A DNA stretch of 64,000 nt from Botryosphaeria dothidea (lineage: Eukaryota; Ascomycota; Dothideomycetes; Botryosphaeriales; Botryosphaeriaceae), in contig WWBZ02000073.1 in the NCBI GenBank assembly GCA_011503125.2, forward strand, positions 372,001 through 436,000, written 5' to 3'. Below are positions 12,124 to 23,084 of this stretch, piece by piece. The notes under the pieces are model-generated. The model saw nothing but the letters and a program-made list of their open reading frames with translations, was not told where the DNA came from and made no database searches. The position numbers and the translations under genes are program-made. Every line of letters starts with the position of its first letter. The first letter of the stretch is position 1.

Positions 12124-13693
12124 GGTGGTGGTTGCGGGATGGAGGGACAGCGAGTGGTGTGGCGCGGGCGGGCGGTGATGCAAGCGCAGTGGATGGAGGG
12201 GCCGATGACGTGGGGGTCGTGGTGCTTGGGCGACGCGGAGGCTCACAGCTGGCAGAGTCTTGGGGCGTTCGTCATCGCAGTATAAGTACGGCCGGCAGCG
12301 CAGGAGGACGAATTCTCGGGCGTGCAGAGTGGATTTGGCAGAGTCGTGGTTGACTGACTCCGCCGCGAGCCGCGTAGCTGGTGCAACTTCCAAGCCTCAA
12401 CGCCCAAAGCGCCCGCCGCCGCACCCGACTCGGCGCGCCCATCCTCGTCCGACTTTTTGCGTTTCCACTGCCCCGCACAGGCTTCCGCCGCCTTCCAAAG
12501 GACAGCTTGTCAGTTCCACGCAGCTTCGCTCAAAAAACCTCTTCACTATCACATGATGGCGCGTTGGCCGTGACGCGCTGCTTCTGGTCCTCCAGACAGC
12601 ATCTCTCCGCTGCCTAACTCATGCTACTCGATGCTATCCAAAGTCAACCACGATCCCACAGCGGCTTTCAATTTTCACTGTCATGGATATGGTCGATACC
12701 TCAGTTGCGCAGCCCCGGGTCAATTCCCAGCAAAGGCCTTATCAAGGATGGTCTATCATCCAACTTGAGACCTCCGCAGAGAGAAAAAAGTGCCACTTCC
12801 CGCACAGCTTGCTAACAATACGTAAAATCTTATTTTAAAGGCAGTGTGCAATGGCATGTCACCCGCTTGAACGCAAAGGCCTCGTTCCGCGTGTCCTTTC
12901 ACCTTGAGCAGGCGATGGAACTTGTAAATCACAAATACTGTATTGCAAAGCTGTCTCTTCAGCACTGCTATGCCCTACTCTGCAACGCCATCAGCCCAGA
13001 GATACCGGTGATTTCTCTGATGGTTTGGTCAATGCAGAGAAATGGGCAGCAGGGCTAGCCACATGGTCATCTAATAAACACAAGGCGCCCCACCGGAGCT
13101 CGTGTAGCTGAGCAGAGACCAGAGGCTTCATTTCTCGCATTTCTCGGGACGCGGCTTGCGGGGTAGCTAGAATTACGATCAGACGAGCCGACTGATGCGT
13201 GATGATGCTGGAACTGGTGTTTTGGTAGGCGTCTGTCGTGGGAGACAAATGCATCAGAACCAACATCTCCCACTGTCTCAAGACCTGAAACCCTTCGTTA
13301 CAAATCGTATTCCACGGGGGTACAAGTGCCAGCCCTTGAAGCGTAAGAGCACGTGATGAAAGTTACGCGGGTGGAGCCTTCCGCTCCCAAGAGCGGCCGA
13401 AAGCCTGCCTTCAACGTCGGACAACTTACTCTCACCCCTCAGCCATACCCCTCATCTTGTCACCCCCATTTTTTCCATCCTGCTTCAACACCGCCGTTTC
13501 CCTACAACTGTCACCCCAAACTGAGCGAACCAGTCGATCCGCGTTGCTTTCCACGACGATCCTACCCAACGGGTCGACGCACGTTCCCCAGACGCGACGT
13601 CATTGCTGAGACTCATTTCCCGTGCAAGGCCAGGAACAGGAGACGACGTCGACTCACAGAGACTTGCTCGGGAGCTTGTCAAGGTACCTTCCC
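12124..13693. other. divergent intergenic region, arrestin-like and F-box genes
   Basis: Shared upstream region of the minus-strand arrestin-like gene and the plus-strand F-box gene. No domain-bearing frame is seen. An in-frame upstream ATG for the F-box gene lies at 13622. Confidence 0.5.
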
Positions 13694-15345
13694 ATGGCGC
13701 AGGTTGTCCAGGAAATGCGCCCCCCGCGCACTCGCAGCGTCCCACCGCTCCCAGAGGAGATCTGGGACATGATAACCGGTTACACCAGTTACAAAGCCCA
13801 GAAGCAGCTTCGGCTCTGTAGTCGCACCCTCTCACGTATCGCTGCAACCTATTTGTACCGTACAATCTACCTCGAAATACAGAAAGACAGCATCGAGCGC
13901 ATGATCAACATCGCATTCCATGATGTCCTGCGTTATCACGTGAAAGAGCTGGTTCTCCTCGAATGTTCCCAACTTGTGCCCTTCGTGAGCTGGCGAGAGT
14001 GGTATACCCATATCGAAAATATAGCTGATTGTAAGCTGAATTCGGAAACTTCGAATCTTCTATCAAATTCAAAATCTAAGCATATCCAGACGACGACACG
14101 CGCGAGCCACAGCTACCCAAATCGGCGAAAACCGTGGAAGAACTGCTTCAAATGTATGAAGAGTACAAGGCTGAGTGCGCAGCAATGACTCAGTTTCTCT
14201 TCTGTCTTCGCTCAAGAACAAGCGGGTCTAAAGCCTTGGGAGACTGGTACTACTCCGCCCAACCCAGAGAAGGCAATCGCATGATATACGCCTGCGATAA
14301 TTTCGATGAGGCCCTCTCGAAACTTCGAAATCTCAAGGTCGTCAAGCAGAGACGTTGGTGGCAAGAACCAGGGCTTCTCATGTGGCGCGGCCTTCGCTTT
14401 TCCGTTCCTGAAAGAAGACGGCGCCAAGCCCGCTGGGCCAATGATGAAGACGACATGCTGCCAGTCACATTCGTTCTTCGTGGACTCGGGTGGGCAAACT
14501 CCATTGGTGAAGGCAATCTCAACACTCTCGACATCCGCACATCTGGCATGGCCTTCTGGAACGAATATGGTCTCCGCAACCATCTGTGGGGATCCTTGGC
14601 TAATGGCAAATTGGGAAGCAACTGCGAAACCGAAATCCAGTTAATGCGCAAATCTTTCACACACCTCACGCGTCTCACGTGTTCTTTGACCGCCGAGGAA
14701 TTCACAGTGATAGACATCCTAGACTCTTTCGCGGCATTCCTCAGTGTGGCAGAAAAGCTGGAAGACCTCGATCTTATCTTTACAGAGCGGAATGGCGGGG
14801 AATACATCGGAGAGAACTGGGATCTTTTTCTTCCGCTTAGCTCACAAGGCAACCGGTGGAAGAAGCTCCGTCGACTAAAGCTCTCGGCTTATACCGGCGG
14901 CCGCTCTCTCCTGGCATTCCTCACCAATCAGGCTTCATCTCTTCGGACCCTGACCCTTCACGACTGCAATCTCGTAACTCCTGAAGACTCTTGGCCGGAA
15001 CTGCTCGGGCAAGCAAGAGAAGTCCTTTCATTGGATTCCATCTTTCTGTTGAATCTTTTCGATGCATATCCGGACCGCAACTCCGACGTCAAAGGATACC
15101 TCATTGACTACATGGATGACTGCGAAGTGTTCAACGGCTTCAAGGACAACATTGTGGATTATGTCTTGAGAAAGACAGACGAACGGCCTATCTGGGATCA
15201 CAGACCCATCTACGACGAGCATCTGAAGAAGTGCGATGACTGTGAGGAGAACAGAGCTCTGCATGACGAGGCAAGTGCGGATGAAAACTCGCTCTTGTTC
15301 GAGTTCGACTTGCTTCCCATTGTCGCCGATCTGGGCCTGCTGTAG
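13694..15345 (+). CDS. F-box protein
   Basis: Two exons, 13694-14030 and 14090-15345, with a 59-bp intron (GTAAGC...ATCCAG) that joins two frames; 530 residues. Residues about 16-55 (PPLPEEIWDMITGY...LRLCSRTLSRIA...YLYRTIYLE) are a typical F-box, expected to bind Skp1 in an SCF ubiquitin ligase. The remainder has leucine-rich segments spaced like degenerate LRRs (for example LRRLKLSAYTGG, LRTLTLHDCNL) which would bind the substrate. I chose the ATG at 13694; the in-frame ATG at 13622 would add 24 residues. Substrate unknown. Fungi carry many F-box proteins of this plan with low mutual similarity. Confidence 0.85.
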
Positions 15346-15658
15346 CGTCAGCTCTTTATCCGCAGGGTCTCTTTGATCTCTTTATTGCACTGCGTATACC
15401 TCTATTGTTCTTTGGGGCTCATTATTATGCTTAATTTCATTATCCCCCAACAGGTGGTGCCCAATCCAACATTATCCGCCTCAAGGTGCCGAATTGTCGC
15501 ACATGATAGCGTATTACTTCATGATATCACGTGTCTGTTCATAGACTAAAATGTATGTTGATGTTCTTTGATTTCTACTTCTCTCCTGTTGCTCCAAACT
15601 CCCTCTATACCTTGAGGAAAACAAAAGACTTATCTATACAGTGGACCAGGAACCTATC
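15346..15658. other. convergent intergenic gap
   Basis: AT-richer 3' flank between the plus-strand F-box gene and the minus-strand 770-residue gene; presumably both terminators. Nothing specific seen. Confidence 0.5.
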
Positions 15659-17971
15659 TTAAAACCACGAACTAAACTCCTTAGTTCGTGCGGCAACGCC
15701 CCGCGCGGACTCCGGCCTCGTCTTAGGACTGACCGGAACATCTTCGCTGCTCTGCCTACGATCTCTTCTACGACCTTTCCGAGGCGCAAATGGCTCGGCC
15801 CAGTTAAAGTCCGCATTCCAGTTCGAGAGCTCATGCATCTTGAGGAACGCGCCGTGGACGACGTGGTCCACCGGCCGATCTCTTTCATACTCGAGCGGCT
15901 CCAGGCACGGCCAGTGATACCGGTCGTACCCCCACAGAAGATTCGCGTGCATCTGCAAGTCTTCGATAAAGAAGCGGTCAGCGGTCTGGTTCAGGCGGCG
16001 CGAGGGACGGTGCGCACGCCGTCCCGCCACCGCAGCACGCGTGTCTAGGATCCGCTGGACGTGCTTGTTGCGCTGGGCGTCGTTGGCGCGCGCGCAGCTC
16101 ATCACGGTGTGCATATGCCCTTCGGGGAGGTCGAGCAGGCTGGAGAGGCCGGCTTGGCTGAGCGCTTCCATGAAGCGCGGGGGGCCGTGCAGCTGTTGGG
16201 TTGGGAATGTTGGGCGGGTGTGAGAGGAGGAACGTTTGCCAGAGGAGTCATCGGAAGGCAACTCATTGTCGTAGTGCTCGTCCTCCTGCCTGTAGTCGCC
16301 GGCGCCCCACGAATCTCTCTGTGATTGGTTATCTAAAGAGGGGGAGGGCTGCTCACCGTCGTTGGAGTCCTGCCTGTGTGCATCAGGATCGTAACTCCAG
16401 GTGTCCCTTCGCGGCTCGTCAGTTGTAGAGGGAAGAGTGGACAACTCACCTTCGTCGCTGGGGCCTTTCTGTACCGGAATATTGGAGATCCAAGAGGTTT
16501 CCACCTCCTCTTCCGCTGCAGTGTGGAACGTGTCTTCCGATCCATCCGCAGATCCACCAGACATCGCCTGCTTGTGCTCAGTCAACTGTACACGATGGCC
16601 CCAGGAGTCTCCCTGCTCGTTGTCCGAGGGCGCCTCCAATTGCATCAGCCGCGCCTCTAGGCGTATCAGCCTCGCCTGAACTGCCTGGAATTCGACCGCC
16701 CACGCGGTCTCGAACTGAGCCTCGCTGACCCTACGTCCGTCGTCCTCCGGCTCCTCCAGTGCATCTGTCAGCTCATCTTCAAGCCGACGCTGAGCCTCAG
16801 CCGACAGGTCCAGCACAAACCGCACCTTTCCCGCATCGTCCTCGATACTCAACGCCGCCATCCACCTCGTCAGCTCTCCAACTCCATCCTCCTCCTCCTC
16901 CTCCTCCTCCTCCTCCTCCTCCTCCTCCTCCTCCTCATAACCATCCCGCACCGACGGCACCGACGGCACTGCCGACAGCCCCCCCTCCGGAAACGGCATC
17001 ACCGTCCCCAACAGCCCCCAATCCGGCACCGCCGCCATCTCCACGCGATAGAACCGCTGCGGCAGATTGACCACCCGGCCCCCCGGCCGCCACGCCGACG
17101 AGCGCCGCTCGGGACTCGCGTCGCGCGTGCCGCGCCGCACGCTCAGGCTCCTGCTCGGGGCCGCGGCGTCGTCGTTCTTCATCGGCGGCAGCTGCGGGTA
17201 GCGCGACGGCGCCGCGGCGGCGGCGGCGGACGCGGACGCGGAGAGCATGCGGTTCAGCTCGGCCGTCAGCTGGTCGGCGGCGGTCGGGCGGCGCGTGGTT
17301 TCGGTGTAGGCGCGGTCGTGCGGCGGCGTCGCCGTCGAGTCGAAGTGCCGCGCCGTGTCGGTGGAGACGCGTGGTGGGATGGCGGTAGGGGCGGGCCGGG
17401 CGGACGGGTCGGTCACGTCGTTGTAGGTGCGTGGCCAGGGCGGTTCGGCTTCGCTGCTGACGAAGACGATGGGGGTGCGCTCGTCGTCGGCGCCCGAGGC
17501 CGAGGAGGAGGATGGCGGGCGCGCTGGACGGGAGGGCCGCAGGTTCGGCGGGTGCAGCCCGCTGCGGGTGAAGTCTGCGAGTGGCCCCGAGGCGTTGATG
17601 GAGTACTCCCATCCGGTTGTCTCTGAGGACGTGGGGCGGTCGGCGGCGTTCGACTCCAGAGGCGTCGATGGTGGCGGGTGGAGAACGGGGCGGCGGAGAC
17701 GCGTGAGGGGTTGGTAGAGCGACGTCCGCGCGAAGTCGGCCAGGGGCCCGGTCGCGTCGGGTGCATGCTCGAAGTTCGTGGACGCGATCGAGCGGACGGA
17801 CGAGGGTGGGGATGGGCTGAGCTCGATGCGGGCGGGGCGGCGGCGAAGGCTGCTTCTGCTGCGCTCAGAGCGGGAGGGTGTGGTTGGTGGGGTGGAGATG
17901 GTGGTGCGATGAGTGGATGGAGTGCGTGGGTTGGTAGAAGCAGAGCGAGGAGGCGTGTTCGGAGGTGCCAT
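15659..17971 (-). CDS. Pro/Ser-rich protein with acidic tract, unknown function
   Basis: Single exon, 770 residues. The N-terminal third is rich in Pro, Ser, Thr and Arg and carries two copies of a short repeat, GPLADFxRxxLxxP, at 75-88 and 129-142. A run of Glu near residues 345-361 is encoded by the (CCT)n array at 16888-16935. The last about 200 residues look folded: LPEGHMHTVMSCARANDAQRN, then an Arg-rich helix, LNQTADRFFIEDLQMHANLLWGYDRYHWPCLEP and HELSNWNADFNWAEPF. I recognise no family. Codon use and continuous frame make a real gene likely. Possible role as nuclear or scaffold protein is only a guess from composition. Confidence 0.75.
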   Translation of the reverse strand: MAPPNTPPRSASTNPRTPSTHRTTISTPPTTPSRSERSRSSLRRRPARIELSPSPPSSVRSIASTNFEHAPDATGPLADFARTSLYQPLTRLRRPVLHPPPSTPLESNAADRPTSSETTGWEYSINASGPLADFTRSGLHPPNLRPSRPARPPSSSSASGADDERTPIVFVSSEAEPPWPRTYNDVTDPSARPAPTAIPPRVSTDTARHFDSTATPPHDRAYTETTRRPTAADQLTAELNRMLSASASAAAAAAPSRYPQLPPMKNDDAAAPSRSLSVRRGTRDASPERRSSAWRPGGRVVNLPQRFYRVEMAAVPDWGLLGTVMPFPEGGLSAVPSVPSVRDGYEEEEEEEEEEEEEEEEDGVGELTRWMAALSIEDDAGKVRFVLDLSAEAQRRLEDELTDALEEPEDDGRRVSEAQFETAWAVEFQAVQARLIRLEARLMQLEAPSDNEQGDSWGHRVQLTEHKQAMSGGSADGSEDTFHTAAEEEVETSWISNIPVQKGPSDEGELSTLPSTTDEPRRDTWSYDPDAHRQDSNDGEQPSPSLDNQSQRDSWGAGDYRQEDEHYDNELPSDDSSGKRSSSHTRPTFPTQQLHGPPRFMEALSQAGLSSLLDLPEGHMHTVMSCARANDAQRNKHVQRILDTRAAVAGRRAHRPSRRLNQTADRFFIEDLQMHANLLWGYDRYHWPCLEPLEYERDRPVDHVVHGAFLKMHELSNWNADFNWAEPFAPRKGRRRDRRQSSEDVPVSPKTRPESARGVAARTKEFSSWF
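16888..16935 (-). repeat. (CCT)16 microsatellite encoding poly-Glu
   Basis: Pure trinucleotide array of 16 units in the coding sequence of the 770-residue protein. Confidence 0.95.
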
Positions 17972-19506
17972 GGCTGCTATAATATTTCAGAACTTGGGCC
18001 ACTATATTGCTTTCCGTTGAAAGTGTTTCACAGTTTGCGCTTTCCAAGATAGAAAGAGCTTCAAGACGTAAATTTGATCAAGAGAAGATGGGATTAAAGA
18101 GGGAAGTGGCGCCTGGCAAAGAATATAATCATGAGTACTTGAAGCTGTTTATGGATAATCTTTGTACGATTTCTAGAAGATTTGGCATCTGGCTAGAACA
18201 ATTTTATCTTAAGAGCTGGAATTGGAGGATGAACTACTGAACAATAGCATTGTTTGTCCGCCAGGGAACTTCGTCGGTATGTCTCAAGACAAAGGAACTG
18301 AGATCCAGAAGATACTATAAACTTCCCCAGTTCTCGAAGATCACGGTAAAAACATTTTCTGGCTCGCTCATAGAAGACCCATAGAATATATACTACAGAC
18401 ACTACTGTGCTCATAGTGACCTTTTGCTCCACTTGATTGCTATGCTCAAAGTACCGAAATTCCTCACTTAGATTGGAACGATGGACAGCTCAAAGCAAGA
18501 CCTTCGTTTACTATCAGCCGCAATTTCAGAGCAAAAATAGGAGAGATATACGGTCTCGAGGTAAAAGTGATTTTAAACAGCACTTGCTAAGATCTGTCAG
18601 TACTAAGAGTTAAATTATCGTTAGCTTAGCGACGATGTCTGATACAAAGTAGGAAATAGACTGGTCAGTGATGACGTAGATGCACAACAGCGAAGATGAA
18701 GGCAATATTAAGAAGTAGTTTTCGAGAGTTCGGAACGATATGAAAAGATAAGGGCAGGATCATTTTGCCGGGCTGATTGTTTGCGTAGAACTGTCCGCGT
18801 AAGCGAGCTGATGTTCGCGATTTGATTCGTTTCGGTATTAACGAAGAGCTTTGCTGCCAGTTTCATACGCCTTTGCTTAACCCTATTTATGAATCCGTTG
18901 GTGCGCTTTTCCAGGAAGATCTATCGAAATCAGAGACGGCGTGGAGAACTGGAACCCGCTTTAAGACACGTCCGCAGTGAACACTGCCGCACAGAAAAGG
19001 AACATCTATTTCCTCCAAGCATGTCTTATACTCCACGCATCTACTTTCGTGTCTCTTGGCGCGATACATAAATGTACAGGGGTAGAGGGAAATTCGATTG
19101 GTCTTTCCATAGGAAGCTAGCGCCAAGCGTGTAATCATCACTATTCTTGTTAGAGTAATTTCGAATCACTATTAGTTATCGAGAAGGATTAGAGGCTTGC
19201 CGACGGCACCGATGACCATTCTATGAAGGGAAAAAGCTTTCTTACCCACTCAATTATGATAGAGCTCTGAGCATGTTTTGCTGAGCTTGAGCATTTATTT
19301 TTAACAGAACAGAGATCGAATTTTGTAAACCGTAATACCAGGTGAAACAATGTTGACTACATCTGTCCATCACCACTCTGTGAGCTTTGAAGCTGCACTT
19401 TGCCACTTTGCACAAATGATTATTGAAAACCCGAGGTAAAGACTGTATTAGACGAATTTTTTGGAAGATAGAACAAAGTATTGCTGCGTTGAAACCGGCT
19501 AATCTG
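17972..19506. other. gene-free, AT-richer stretch
   Basis: Start of the gene-poor 18-31 kb segment. Only short frames without domains are present. I see no gene, tRNA or repeat. Confidence 0.45.
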
Positions 19507-20980
19507 TCAAAATTCCTTGCTTGTATTCGTTGTCGTATCCGAGAAGTTCTGAAGAAATACCACGAGTACGGCAGTGTACCTGCCAGAGAATTGTCAGTTG
19601 TTTCCTGATCTCCCAAGGAAACAAAAAGGCCTTTTGGGTATGACCAAACTGGAAGCTAAGAAAAACTGCTTACGCTGCCGTTGCTGCCACCAGCTCATGG
19701 CTTCTTGGCTGTGCGAATACAGAGACCGCTACCGGGAATAGAAGTACAAAAAGGAGAATAACGGTGACCTTAATCTTGCTGGCAGAGTCGAGAGTGAACA
19801 ACAGGCAGACTGGTATCATCAGGAGGCAGACTGTCACAAACGTAACCACGAAGCGGATGAAGAAGTTCACTCGGGTCTTTGAGACAAGCCGCATCGTGCA
19901 ACCTTTGGACTTTTCTCTTTGATCTGGAGAAGCAAGCCATCCCTTTTAGTTGTCAGTGCTTTTGGTCTTTTCTACCTCAAGACTCGGCATTGTAAAGACT
20001 TACGCGAAACCAGTCCCATGAGTATGTTTGGTACAAGTCCTCAAGGAACACATGGAACGGAGAGTCTTGATCTCTTGCAAGAATGATTGCATCATCCTTT
20101 CGGCTGAAGAGGCGGGTCTCTTGTTGAGCAATGGCTTTCTTGTTCCATATGTAGTTGATTATGTTCCGGTGATTTCTGTCAGTCGGCTTAGGCAGCGACA
20201 ATGACTTGTTTTCCCGTTCCAGTAAAGTGTCTGAACCGTTAGTCACATTACCAATCTTTTCGCTGTAAGGTCTGAATCATCGACCTACCATACTTCTCCA
20301 AGGCAATTTCGATCTCTTGTACTAGATCTTGACGCCTGTTATCTCTCTCTTGATCGTATTCCAACGAAGAGAGTCTGTAATTGTCCCGATCATCGCTGCT
20401 GTTCTTGTCTCCCCAGTCCATCTGTTCCAGACGCTCTTCCAATTTTGCCAGCTTCAATTGGTAATGAAGCAGAATTCTGTTTCGGAGCTCTCCGTAACGT
20501 CGATACACTCGGAAGTTGTCATCGGTATTGATCCACGCCGATAGTTGCGGATATCCATCTGGGTAGTCCCGCACTGCTCTTCATCAATATAGCATACAAC
20601 AGGATTCATGAACCATTGCGCATTACCAGGCTTAACTTTGTAATCGTCATAGCGGCCATCCGGATCATGTATGTGCCTTTTCGGTACAATGCTTCGCCAG
20701 AATGGCGGTGCATTCGAAGGCTGCGCACCCCTGTCTGGGAAGGTGATCAGCTGAGGAAACGTGAAAACCCGAAGACCTTGTTACCTTGCGCGTTTACGCC
20801 CTGCAGTGGTGTGTTCTCTGGATCTGATTTCTCGGATGATCCCCTCGCGCCGGAGCCATTTTTGTACGCAGGATCGACTTCAATGACCATTTCATCGAAA
20901 AACGCGACTGGATTTTGCGAGTTCGCGCAATGTGCGGGGTCCGGCCTACGTACAGCGGGGCTTCCGTGTGGGACTGCCAT
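19507..20980 (-). CDS. DUF6594 fungal membrane protein
   Basis: Six exons rebuilt from fragments: 20980-20798, 20750-20627, 20573-20289, 20230-20004, 19942-19674 and 19579-19507, giving 386 residues; introns 47, 53, 58, 61 and 94 bp. The family core begins with GYPQLSAWINTDDNFRVYRR and continues through a charged helical stretch with LARLEERLE-like heptads (KLAKLEERLEQMDW). At the C-terminus three hydrophobic segments (about 285-375) end in HELVAATAAYTAVLVVFLQN, which is the hallmark ending of DUF6594 proteins; that ending only appears after splicing, which supports the model. The first 100 residues (exons 1-2) are specific to this gene and less certain. The acceptor at 19943 (AAAAG) is weak. 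Function of the family is unknown; the three-helix C-terminus anchors it in a membrane. Confidence 0.78.
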
Positions 20981-22545
20981 ACTGTCAACAACGCTCAATT
21001 CGCAATAACATCCTGAAAGAGAAATCACCTTTTATGTGCTGGAACACGTATCCGAGGCTCTGTCCGAGGCTGTCGTCGAAGTTATGAGGCAAGAAGAAAG
21101 ACTGGACACGGTTGAGGAACGCTGTTGAGTGTTTTGCTCCTGGCAAGGGGGGGGGGGTATGCCGCAGCGTACCGAATGGCAAAGCTTTCGTGGCCCCAGG
21201 GTCAACGAGAATTCGCGCGTCGCTGCAGAAGCATAGAACCCAGTACAAAGCAGCCATCCATAGTCGTCCTCACCGCCGATCGGAGCTGAGCTGACCTCCA
21301 GCCATGGCTTTCCGGATATTCTGGCCCATCCCGTCAGCTCGGGTCGCAAGAGAGGCGCGATGGGCTTGGGTGGCGTACTTTGCAACAGCGAAATCACTTG
21401 CCGCTTTAAGATTAAGGCAACGAGGCAGAACTAGGATTGCCGCGCCGAGGAGCTCAATCCCTATCAATTGAGCGGCAAGAAATGCCTCGGTGGTTACACG
21501 ACTCTCGCCTCGGACGCTCTTAGCCGTTCAGGTGCCGTGAGGCTCCGTAACACAAATTTGGATAGTCCCGTCCATTGGTGTCAGCAGATAACCACTGAAG
21601 TCCGACCACACGGCCTTCCAGCCTCAAATTGCAACTGTTCACCGACGTACGTGTCTGGATAGAATAGGAGATATTTGCGATCGGCGGATTAGCATCTTAA
21701 GCGCTACGGTGGACCTTATACCCTGCTTGTTGCAGATTGGAACGCTTCCACGGTGTGCGACCCTGTGATAAGACTTGTGCACATGATGTGTGCACTTGGT
21801 GCGGGGTTTTGCGGGGGCGCGTTGCAGGGCCTCTTGATAGGTACAGAAAAGACATGCCGAAACTCACACCAGCTCTCGAAAGTTCATTCGCTGCTAGCGA
21901 TGAAGAGCAGCGTCGAACTGAGAAATTCATCAGAAAAGCAACGCCGTAAGACCGGTCATAGAAAGTTTCGGTGATTCTGATTATTGTTTAGACGGCCGAT
22001 TTCCAAGATCAATATTTGTGGGAAATTGTGTAGGAATATGGTGTTGCACTGCTTCGCGTCGTACTACAACTACGGAACCGCGATAACCTTGCTTTGACAT
22101 GCAACGCATAGGTACTCAATGAAATCAGATCCCCTCACATGTACTTTCCCGCTAGACCTTCAATCCGTAGATCACTACCATTCCTGGAACAGGTCAAGAG
22201 CAGCATTCTCAACAGTTTGAGAATAATTGAACGAGAAAAACACCACAACCGCTCTAAGGAAGAAGTGCCTGGAGGGCAATCAAAAATTCCTTGAAAAAGT
22301 GGGAAAGAGACATGCACCTGCAAATATCCAGGTACAAGACATCGTATGAGGTTAATAATGGTTTAGCGCCGGCACTAATGTTTTGAAAGCAAAGGTAAAC
22401 GGGCAGACTCGCGATTTGCGTCATCCAAGGTAAAAGGAAGAACGGGCTCCTATCCTCATAATTCTCCCCGCTTTGTTCTTACTGCATGCGCAAGGGTTTC
22501 TTCTACCAGCTCGGGACAGATCCACCGTATGTCCCAATGCTTCCG
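20981..22545. other. gene-free stretch upstream of the DUF6594 gene
   Basis: No supported gene. A G-run (10 G) lies at 21147-21156. Frames here are short and end quickly. Confidence 0.4.
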
Positions 22546-23084
22546 CTAGGCCCTGCGGCCGTGCGGTTGATCCGTGCTCGTGGGTATTGTTTGCAACTCT
22601 CCTCGAAGGACGAGCATCATTCCATGTGTCCGGCGCCTATCCAGTGTCCCGTTATGCAGATGAGTGCCTGTGGTTCTGCCCGTTTGTTGCTGCCGCGGAT
22701 CCGACGAATGATTTGTTGTTGTTGGAATCATTTGAACCACCTGAGTCAGGCTTTGTGGGCCACTATCACTCATGTACGCTGTTAGCTTCCAAGTCGCGTC
22801 CTGATTGCTCAAGGGGGCACTCATTCATACTCCGCCGGATCCAGGAGCTACCGGTTCGCCTGATGCATTCGACGACTCACTCGGCTTCATTGTGCCTGAT
22901 TGCTTCACGACGTTAGCTTTGGCTTTTTTCTTCTTCGGCTTAGGCTCCACTCGTGTTACCTTGATGGTCGGTGCTCCGGCTGAGTGGTACTCCGCGAGGC
23001 GCCGGTACTGCTGCGGCCAGGGCTTCCAGTTCTTTGTACGCCTCGTTCCAACCCGGCTTTCTATTCCTCTTTCACAAGTGGCAA
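22546..23084 (-). pseudogene. possible coding remnant, unknown family
   Basis: One minus-strand frame is open from about 23084 to 22546 except for a single TGA at 22827-22825. Upstream of the TGA it reads WKPWPQQYRRLAEYHSAGAP, then a basic VEPKPKKKKAKANVVK block (nuclear-signal-like) and GSGGV; directly after the TGA it continues in frame MSAPLSNQDATWKLTAYM into a Thr/Gln/Arg-rich tail. There is no initiator ATG in frame at the 5' side, so an upstream exon or lost start is needed. Either an eroded gene with a premature stop, or a real C-terminal exon ending at GSGGV. I cannot name it. Confidence 0.35.

Noticed and set aside
20985..21397. Minus-strand frames with phrases such as HNFDDSLGQSLGYVFQHIKG as a further 5' part of the DUF6594 gene
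   Set aside because: The only linking GT...AG segment is 16 bp, too short to splice; left unassigned.
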